A stretch of DNA of 38,664 bases from Pseudomonadota bacterium (lineage in GTDB: Bacteria > Pseudomonadota > Gammaproteobacteria > Steroidobacterales > Steroidobacteraceae), in NCBI GenBank assembly GCA_963204835.1, contig CAUJHJ010000011.1, positions 1 to 38,664 on the forward strand, read 5' to 3'. Both the position numbers and the translations under genes were made by a program. Below the pieces are notes generated by a model. It did not search any database, had not been told where the DNA came from, and was given only the letters and a program-made list of their open reading frames with translations. Positions 32,593-38,664 of the stretch are shown here, one piece after another; within the stretch, counting starts at the first letter, position 1, and each line of letters opens with the position of its first letter.

Positions 32593-35256
32593 ATGACCGA
32601 CATTCCCAGACTCGACGACGCCGATCCGGCCGAGACACGCGAGTGGCTCGAGTCGATCGACTCGGTGCTGAAGGCGTACGGCCCGGAGCGCGCGTATTTC
32701 CTGCTGGAGAAGATGATCGACCACGCGCGTCGCTCCGGCACCTACCTGCCCTTCCGCCCGAACACCGCCTACCTCAACACGATTTCACCCGGCCAGGAGC
32801 CCGACTATCCCGGCAACCGCGCCATCGAGCGCCGCATCGAGGCCTACATCCGCTGGAACGCCGCGGCGATGGTGGTGCATGCGAACCGCATCTCTTCGGA
32901 GTACGGCGGTCACCTGTCCACCTATGCCTCGGCGCTCACTCTCTATGAAACGGGCTTCAACCACTTCTGGCGCGCGCCCTCCGATCGCCACCCAGGCGAC
33001 ATGGTCTTCATCCAGGGCCACGCCTCGCCGGGCATCTATGCCCGTGCGTATGTCGAGGGTCGCCTGACGGAGGAGCAGTTGCGCAATTTCCGCCAGGAAG
33101 TGGCGGGCAACGGACTGTCCTCGTATCCACATCCGTGGCTGATGCCGGATTTCTGGCAGTACCCCACCGTGTCGATGGGCCTCGGGCCCATGCAGGCGAT
33201 CTTCCAGGCGCGCTTCCTGCGCTACCTCGAGAATCGCGGCCTTGTGAAGCCCTCCGATCGCAAGGTCTGGGCCTTCCTCGGCGACGGCGAGATGGACGAG
33301 CCCGAGTCGATGGGCGCACTCACCATGCCGGTGCGCGAGAAGCTCGACAACCTCGTGTTCGTGATCAACTGCAACCTGCAGCGGCTCGATGGGCCGGTGC
33401 GCGGCAACGGCAAGATCATCCAGGAGCTCGAGGCGGCTTTCCTCGGCGCGGGCTGGAACGTGATCAAGGTGCTGTGGGGCTCGCGCTGGGATCCGCTTCT
33501 TGCCAAGGACCACAAGGGCCTGTTGCGCCGGGTGATGGAGGACTGCGTCGACGGCGAATACCAGAATTTCAAGGCGAAGGGCGGCGCGTACACGCGCGAG
33601 CATTTCTTCGGCAAGTTCCCCGAGCTGAAGGCGATGGTCGCGAACATGTCGGACGAGGAGATCTGGCGCCTGAATCGCGGCGGCCACGACCCGCGCAAGG
33701 TGCACGCGGCTTACGCCGCCGCGGTCGCCCACAAGGGGCGGCCGACCGTGATCCTCGCGAAGACCGTCAAGGGTTTCGGGCTCGGCAAGTCAGCCGAGGG
33801 CCAGATGGTCACCCACCAGGCGAAGAAGCTCTCGGACGACGACCTGCGCATATTCCGCGACCGCTTCAACATCCCGATCTCCGACGAAGAGATCACGCGC
33901 CTGCCGTTCTGCCGGCCGGCCGAGGATAGCGAGGAAATGCGCTACCTGCGCGAGCGGCGCATGGCCCACGGTGGCTACCTGCCGGTGCGGCGCGAAGTGG
34001 CCGCGCCGCTCGTGATCCCGGCGCTCGAGGCCTTCCAGCAGATGCTCGAGGGCACGGGCGAACGCGAAATTTCGACGACGATGGCGCTGGTGCGCATCCT
34101 CACGACGCTGCTCAAGGACAAGAACATCGGCCCGAACATCGTGCCGATCGTGCCCGACGAGGCGCGCACCTTCGGCATGGAGGGGCTCTTCCGCCAGATC
34201 GGCATCTATTCGTCCGTGGGCCAGCTCTATACGCCGCAGGACGCCGAGCAGCTCGCTTCCTACCGCGAGATGAAGACCGGGCAGATGCTCGAGGAGGGCA
34301 TCAACGAGGCGGGCGCGCTGTGCTCCTGGATCGCGGCGGGCACCGCCTACGCGAACCACGGCATCAACATGGTGCCGTTCTACATCTACTACTCCATGTT
34401 CGGCTTCCAGCGCGCGGGCGACTTCGTCTGGGCGGCCGGCGACCAGCAGGCGCGCGGCTTCCTGATCGGGGCCACGGCGGGCCGCACCACGCTCGCCGGC
34501 GAGGGCCTGCAGCACCAGGACGGCCACAGCCTGCTGCTGTTCGGCGCGGTGCCGAACTGCGTCACCTACGATCCGACCTTTGCCTACGAGCTCGCGGTGA
34601 TCGTGCACGACGGCTTGCGCCGCATGTTCGTCGAGCACGAGCGCGTGTTCTATTACATCACCACGATGAACGAGAACTACGCGCAGCCGCCGATGCCGCG
34701 CGGGGTGGAGCAAGGCATCCTGAAGGGGCTCTACCTGCTGCAGATCGGCGGTCGCGGGCGCGTGCGCGCGACCCTGGTCGGCTCGGGCACGATCCTGCGC
34801 GAGGTCATCGCGGCGGCCGAGCTGCTCGAGAAGGACTTCAGCATCCCCGCCGACGTGTTCTCCGCGCCTTCCTTCGGCGAGCTGCGCCGCGAGGCGCTCG
34901 ACTGCGAGCGCTGGAACATGCTGCACCCCGAACAGGCGCCGCGCGTGCCTTACGTGCAACAGTGCTTCAAGGACCGCGAAGGACCGGTGATCGCGGCCAC
35001 GGACTACATGCGCAGCGTGCCCGACCAGGTCCGCAAGTGGGTGGCCGGCCAGTACGTCACGCTCGGCACCGACGGTTACGGCCGCAGCGATTCGCGCACC
35101 CAGTTGCGCAAGCACTTCGAGGTGGATCGGCACTTCATCGTGCTCGCGGCGCTGAAGGCGCTTGCCGACGAGGGCAAGGTCGACCGCGCGACACCGGCCG
35201 CCGCGATCGCGAAGTACGGCATCGACGTCGACAAGCCGGACCCGCTCAGGACGTGA
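32593..35256 (+). CDS. aceE: pyruvate dehydrogenase E1 component (homodimeric)
   Basis: The 887-residue E1 decarboxylates pyruvate with thiamine diphosphate and acetylates the E2 lipoyl arm. Visible: GGHLSTYASA near the start, the ThDP motif GDGEMDE with the matching NCNLQRLDGPVRGN, KTVKGFGLG, VPDEARTFGMEGLF and the GLQHQDGHS segment. Length fits the single-chain E1 of gammaproteobacteria. ATG 32593 starts MTDIPRLDD; the open frame upstream runs through promoter sequence. It is followed by aceF after 7 bp and then lpd, so all three subunits of the complex come from one operon. Confidence 0.97.
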   Translation: MTDIPRLDDADPAETREWLESIDSVLKAYGPERAYFLLEKMIDHARRSGTYLPFRPNTAYLNTISPGQEPDYPGNRAIERRIEAYIRWNAAAMVVHANRISSEYGGHLSTYASALTLYETGFNHFWRAPSDRHPGDMVFIQGHASPGIYARAYVEGRLTEEQLRNFRQEVAGNGLSSYPHPWLMPDFWQYPTVSMGLGPMQAIFQARFLRYLENRGLVKPSDRKVWAFLGDGEMDEPESMGALTMPVREKLDNLVFVINCNLQRLDGPVRGNGKIIQELEAAFLGAGWNVIKVLWGSRWDPLLAKDHKGLLRRVMEDCVDGEYQNFKAKGGAYTREHFFGKFPELKAMVANMSDEEIWRLNRGGHDPRKVHAAYAAAVAHKGRPTVILAKTVKGFGLGKSAEGQMVTHQAKKLSDDDLRIFRDRFNIPISDEEITRLPFCRPAEDSEEMRYLRERRMAHGGYLPVRREVAAPLVIPALEAFQQMLEGTGEREISTTMALVRILTTLLKDKNIGPNIVPIVPDEARTFGMEGLFRQIGIYSSVGQLYTPQDAEQLASYREMKTGQMLEEGINEAGALCSWIAAGTAYANHGINMVPFYIYYSMFGFQRAGDFVWAAGDQQARGFLIGATAGRTTLAGEGLQHQDGHSLLLFGAVPNCVTYDPTFAYELAVIVHDGLRRMFVEHERVFYYITTMNENYAQPPMPRGVEQGILKGLYLLQIGGRGRVRATLVGSGTILREVIAAAELLEKDFSIPADVFSAPSFGELRREALDCERWNMLHPEQAPRVPYVQQCFKDREGPVIAATDYMRSVPDQVRKWVAGQYVTLGTDGYGRSDSRTQLRKHFEVDRHFIVLAALKALADEGKVDRATPAAAIAKYGIDVDKPDPLRT

Positions 35257-35263
35257 GCGCCCC

Positions 35264-36622
35264 ATGACCCAGCTCATCGAAATGCGCGTGCCCGACATGG
35301 GCGACTTCAAGGACGTCGCGGTGATCGACGTGCTGGTGAAGCCGGGCGATGCGGTGCAGGTCGAGACGCCGCTTGCAACGCTCGAAACCGAGAAGGCGAC
35401 CATGGACGTGCCGGCGACCGCGGCCGGCATCGTCGAGGTGGTGCACGTCGCGAAGGGCGGCAAGGTCAGCCCCGGCGACCTCGTGGTCACGGTGCGTGCG
35501 GCGGCCGGTGCCCCGGCCCCCGCGGTCGCGTCCGGGCCCGTCCCAATGGTGGCGCCTGCGCAAGTGGTCGCGCCAGCCGCCGCGGCACCACCGCCCGCCG
35601 CGCCCGCGCGGGCCGCCGCCGTTCCTGCCCCGGCCGTCGCGGCGGAGCCGCCGCGCGCCGCCTCGATTGCCGAACCCGCACCGATCGACGAGGCAGGGTT
35701 CTCCCGGGCCTATGCCAGCCCCTCGGTGCGCAAGCTGGCACGCGAGCTCGGCGTCGATCTCGCGCGCGTGCAGGGCAGCGGTCCCAAGGGCCGCATCACG
35801 GCCGATGACGTCAAGGCATTCGTGAAGCGTGCACTGGGCGGCGCCGGCCCGACGGGCGGTGCCGCGCTGGCCGGGGCGGGGTGGCCCGCCGTGCCGGTGG
35901 TCGATCATGCCGCGTTCGGTGCGATCGAGGTGAAGCCGCTCGGGCGCATCCAGAAAATCTCGAGCACGAGGCTGCACGCGTCGTGGGTCAACCTGCCCCA
36001 TGTCACGCAGTTCGACGAGGCCGACATCACCGAGCTCGAGGCGACGCGCGAGAAGCTCAAGGCCAGGGCCTCGAAGTCGGGCGTCAAGCTGACGCCGCTC
36101 GCCTTCATCGTGCGCGCCTGCGTGCGCACGCTGCAGCACTTCCCGCAGTTCAACACCTCGCTCGACGAGTCACGGCAGAACCTCGTCTACAAGAAGTACT
36201 TCCACATCGGCTTCGCGGCCGATACGCCGAACGGCCTGCTCGTGCCGGTGGTGCGCGATGCCGATCGCAAGGACGTCTACGAAATCGCCCGTGCGCTTGC
36301 CGAACTGTCGGCGAAGGCGCGCGATGGCAAGTTGCCGGCGGCCGATATGCAGGGGGGCAGCTTCACCATTTCAAGCCTCGGCGGCATTGGCGGCACGGCG
36401 TTCACGCCGATCATCAATGCGCCCGAGGTGGCGATCCTCGGCGTGTCGCGGTCGGGCATGAAGCCCGTCTGGCAGGACGGCAGTTTCGTGCCGCGCCTGA
36501 TGCTGCCGCTGTCGCTGTCCTACGATCACCGTGTGATCGACGGCGCCTCCGCGGCGCGCTTCACCACCTATCTCGCCGCACAACTCGCGGATCCGCAGGG
36601 CCTGCTCGAGGCCGTACCGTGA
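35264..36622 (+). CDS. aceF: pyruvate dehydrogenase E2 (dihydrolipoyl acetyltransferase)
   Basis: This 452-residue E2 has a single lipoyl domain with Lys44 in ETEKATMD, an Ala/Pro linker (about 80-140), the E1/E3-binding domain (about 147-187, YASPSVRKLARELGV...GPKGRITADDV) and the catalytic domain with His422 and Asp426 in SYDHRVIDG. E. coli AceF has three lipoyl domains, so this is a short version. The second lipoyl domain of the complex is on E3 instead. ATG 35264 is chosen; the frame is open upstream inside aceE. Its stop overlaps the GTG of lpd (GTGA). Confidence 0.96.
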   Translation: MTQLIEMRVPDMGDFKDVAVIDVLVKPGDAVQVETPLATLETEKATMDVPATAAGIVEVVHVAKGGKVSPGDLVVTVRAAAGAPAPAVASGPVPMVAPAQVVAPAAAAPPPAAPARAAAVPAPAVAAEPPRAASIAEPAPIDEAGFSRAYASPSVRKLARELGVDLARVQGSGPKGRITADDVKAFVKRALGGAGPTGGAALAGAGWPAVPVVDHAAFGAIEVKPLGRIQKISSTRLHASWVNLPHVTQFDEADITELEATREKLKARASKSGVKLTPLAFIVRACVRTLQHFPQFNTSLDESRQNLVYKKYFHIGFAADTPNGLLVPVVRDADRKDVYEIARALAELSAKARDGKLPAADMQGGSFTISSLGGIGGTAFTPIINAPEVAILGVSRSGMKPVWQDGSFVPRLMLPLSLSYDHRVIDGASAARFTTYLAAQLADPQGLLEAVP

Positions 36623-38409
36623 GCATCAGCGACATCCTCGTCCCCGAACTCGGGGGCCACCAGGATGTGCCGGTCATCGATGTCCTCGCCGCGGTGGGCG
36701 ATCGCATCGAGGTCGACACGCCGCTGGTCACTCTCGAGACCGATAAGGCCACCATGGACGTGCCGAGCCCGCTCGCGGGCACGCTGGTCGAGCTCGCGGT
36801 GCGCAAGGGCGACCGGGTGTCGACCGGATCGGTCATCGCCCGGCTCGATACCGGCGTCGTCGCGGTCGCCGCGAAACCGGCGGCGGAGGGCCGCCGCGCG
36901 AGCGACAGGGCAGACGCCGCGCCGGCCCTGCCGGCACAGGACGAGTCGCTGAAGACCAGGGTCCTGCTGCAACTTTCCGGGCTGCCCGATGATGCGCAGG
37001 CGGACCGGCGCACGCAGTTACTGGTGCTCGGTGCGGGCCCCGGGGGCTACACCGCGGCATTCCGCGCCGCGGACCTCGGCCAGTCGGTCACGCTCGTGGA
37101 GCGCTGGCCGATGCTCGGCGGCGTCTGCCTCAATGTCGGCTGCATTCCCTCGAAGGCGCTGTTGCATGCGGCGAAGGTCGTCGAGGACGCGGCGGCCATG
37201 GCTTCCCATGGCGTGTCCTTCGGCGAACCCCGCATCGATCTCGACAAGCTGCGCAGCTGGAAGACGAGCGTCGTGCGGCGACTGACCAATGGCCTCACGA
37301 TGCTCGCAAAGCAGCGCAAGGTGGAAGTCGTGCGCGGCACCGGGCGCTTCGTCGGCCCGCACCTGCTCGAGGTCGCGCGCGAGGGCGGCGGCAGCGAGCG
37401 CATCCACTTCGAGCAGTGCGTCATCGCGGCGGGCTCCGAGCCGATGCGCCTGCCGTTCGCGCCTTCCGATCCGCGCATCATGGACTCGAGCGGAGCGCTC
37501 GACCTGGCGGACATCCCGCCGCGCCTGCTGGTCGTCGGCGGCGGCATCATCGGCCTCGAGATGGCCTGCGTGTACGAGGCGCTCGGTTCGAAGGTGAGCG
37601 TGGTCGAGCTGACGAAGCAGCTGATGCCGGGCGCCGACCCCGACCTCGTGCGGCCGCTCGAGAAGCGGCTGCGCGGCCGATATGAGCGCATCCTGCTCGG
37701 CACGCGCGTCACCGCGATGGCGGCGGAGCAGGCCGGCATCCGCGTCAGCTTCGAGGGACCGGACGCACCGGCCAGCGATCTCTTCGACCGGGTGCTGGTC
37801 GCGGTCGGGCGCGTGCCGAACGGCCGCAGCCTCGGTGCCGAGGCGGCGGGGCTTGCGGTGAACGAGCGCGGCTTCGTTACCGTCGACCGGCAGATGCGGA
37901 CCAATGTGCCGCACATTTTCGCGATCGGCGACATCGTCGGCCAGCCGATGCTCGCGCACAAGGCGACGCACGAGGCGAAGGTGGCGGCCGAAGTCGCCGC
38001 CGGGCAGAAGCGTGCGTTCGATGCGCGGGTGATCCCGTCGGTCGCGTACACGGATCCTGAAGTCGCGTGGGTCGGGCTCACCGAAACGGAAGCGAAGGCG
38101 CGCGGCGTGGCGGTGAAGAAGGGCAATTTCCCGTGGGTCGCGAGCGGGCGCTCGCTCTCGATGGCGCGCGACGAGGGCTTCACCAAGCTGCTGTTCGATC
38201 CCGACACGCACCGGCTGCTGGGCGGCGGCATCGTCGGCCCGAATGCGGGTGAGCTGATCGCTGAACTCGCGCTCGCCATCGAGATGGGCGCGGACGCGGC
38301 GGACATCGCGCTCACCATCCATCCGCACCCGACGCTGTCCGAGTCGGTCGGCCTTTCGGCCGAGGCCTTCGAAGGCACGCTGACCGACCTCTACATCCCG
38401 CGGAAGTAG
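36619..38409 (+). CDS. lpdA: dihydrolipoamide dehydrogenase (E3) with N-terminal lipoyl domain
   Basis: The 596-residue protein begins at GTG 36619, overlapping the aceF stop. A lipoyl domain (about 1-80, Lys43 in ETDKATMD) is joined by a short Ala-rich linker to a full E3: FAD-binding GAGPGGYTAAFRAADLG (about 138-154), redox pair Cys170/Cys175 in GGVCLNVGCIPSK, NAD-binding VVGGGIIGLEM, GRVPNG, and the catalytic His570-Glu575 in HPHPTLSE. E3 fused to a lipoyl domain is known in xanthomonads and betaproteobacteria. It reoxidises the lipoyl arm with NAD+. Its 3' end overlaps the convergent nth gene by 19 bp. Confidence 0.96.
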   Translation: MSISDILVPELGGHQDVPVIDVLAAVGDRIEVDTPLVTLETDKATMDVPSPLAGTLVELAVRKGDRVSTGSVIARLDTGVVAVAAKPAAEGRRASDRADAAPALPAQDESLKTRVLLQLSGLPDDAQADRRTQLLVLGAGPGGYTAAFRAADLGQSVTLVERWPMLGGVCLNVGCIPSKALLHAAKVVEDAAAMASHGVSFGEPRIDLDKLRSWKTSVVRRLTNGLTMLAKQRKVEVVRGTGRFVGPHLLEVAREGGGSERIHFEQCVIAAGSEPMRLPFAPSDPRIMDSSGALDLADIPPRLLVVGGGIIGLEMACVYEALGSKVSVVELTKQLMPGADPDLVRPLEKRLRGRYERILLGTRVTAMAAEQAGIRVSFEGPDAPASDLFDRVLVAVGRVPNGRSLGAEAAGLAVNERGFVTVDRQMRTNVPHIFAIGDIVGQPMLAHKATHEAKVAAEVAAGQKRAFDARVIPSVAYTDPEVAWVGLTETEAKARGVAVKKGNFPWVASGRSLSMARDEGFTKLLFDPDTHRLLGGGIVGPNAGELIAELALAIEMGADAADIALTIHPHPTLSESVGLSAEAFEGTLTDLYIPRK

Positions 38410-38664
38410 TCGCAGTCCTTCGAGATGGGGCAGCGCTCGCACTCCGGGCGGCGCGCCTTGCACGTGTAACGGCCGAGCAGGATCAGCCAGTGGTGCGCGT
38501 CCTGCATGAATTCGGGCGGGGTCGTGCGCACGAGCCCGTCCTCGACCGCGCGCACCGTCTTGCCGGGCGCGAGGCCGGTGCGGTTCGCGACGCGGAAGAT
38601 GTGCGTGTCCACCGCCATCGTGGGTTCGCCGAATGCGGTGTTCAGGATCACGTTGGCGGTCTTG
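38391..38664 (-). CDS. nth: endonuclease III, C-terminal part (5' end outside the window)
   Basis: The final 91 codons or so of a DNA glycosylase/AP lyase for oxidised pyrimidines. The sequence reads KTANVILNTAFGEPTMAVDTHIFRVANR, including the catalytic-type Asp of VDTH, then HHWLILLGRYTCKARRPECERCPISKDC, with the four cluster-binding cysteines spaced C-x6-C-x2-C-x5-C. The frame runs off the right edge, so the helix-hairpin-helix and lysine nucleophile lie outside. The stop is inside the end of lpdA on the other strand. Confidence 0.95.
   Translation of the reverse strand, partial: KTANVILNTAFGEPTMAVDTHIFRVANRTGLAPGKTVRAVEDGLVRTTPPEFMQDAHHWLILLGRYTCKARRPECERCPISKDCDYFRGM

Overview
The window is GC-rich proteobacterial chromosome, most likely a gammaproteobacterium of the Xanthomonadales/Nevskiales/Steroidobacterales type. 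The inference rests on gene content: an aceE-aceF-lpd operon whose E3 carries its own lipoyl domain, an rnt-pyrC-aminopeptidase block, nadC, CGFS glutaredoxin, DUF1289 and ArnT-type envelope glycosyltransferases. No species name can be read from the sequence alone.

Layout. (1) 1-3014: right end of an integrative element (satellite or island type), all on the minus strand: truncated VapE-like replication protein, small ORF, AlpA-like HTH protein, unknown 194-aa protein and tyrosine integrase. It stops at a displaced 3' half of a tRNA-Thr(CGT) gene (2969-3014), which marks the attachment site. (2) 3020-11449: a probable metal/thiol-stress locus. A MerR-family regulator lies between a minus-strand operon (CydD-like and CydC-like ABC exporter halves plus a periplasmic rhodanese) and a plus-strand pair (Zn/Cd/Pb-type P1B ATPase with a His-rich loop, and an MFS transporter). 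Two nearly identical MerR-type operators, one per operon, tie them into one regulon. (3) 11460-19704: an acyl-lipid/envelope block. It holds an LpxL-like acyltransferase, a fatty-acyl-AMP ligase fused to a carrier protein, a cytochrome P450, a phosphopantetheinyl transferase, a DUF374 acyltransferase, a DPM1/ArnC-like glycosyltransferase, a LAB_N membrane protein and an ArnT-like glycosyltransferase. Together they look like a pathway that activates and oxidises an acyl chain on a dedicated carrier and builds or decorates an envelope lipid; this is the best candidate for an undescribed system here. (4) 19827-26746: a GGDEF-EAL protein with GAF and PAS domains, then a secreted amidohydrolase followed closely by an OmpR-type response regulator and histidine kinase. 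(5) 26789-30941: PsiF-like periplasmic protein, nadC, the DUF1289-grxD pair, two inverted copies of a ~190-200 bp element with terminal inverted repeats (MITE-like) in an otherwise gene-free stretch, then rnt and pyrC. (6) 30938-38664: M17 aminopeptidase (coupled to pyrC and rnt), divergent from the pyruvate dehydrogenase operon aceE-aceF-lpd, and the 3' part of nth converging on it.

Genes are packed tightly. Many neighbours overlap by 4 bp (ATGA/GTGA), which suggests translational coupling, and several starts are GTG or TTG. Start choices are marked where uncertain. Domain assignments come from reading motifs, not from searches.
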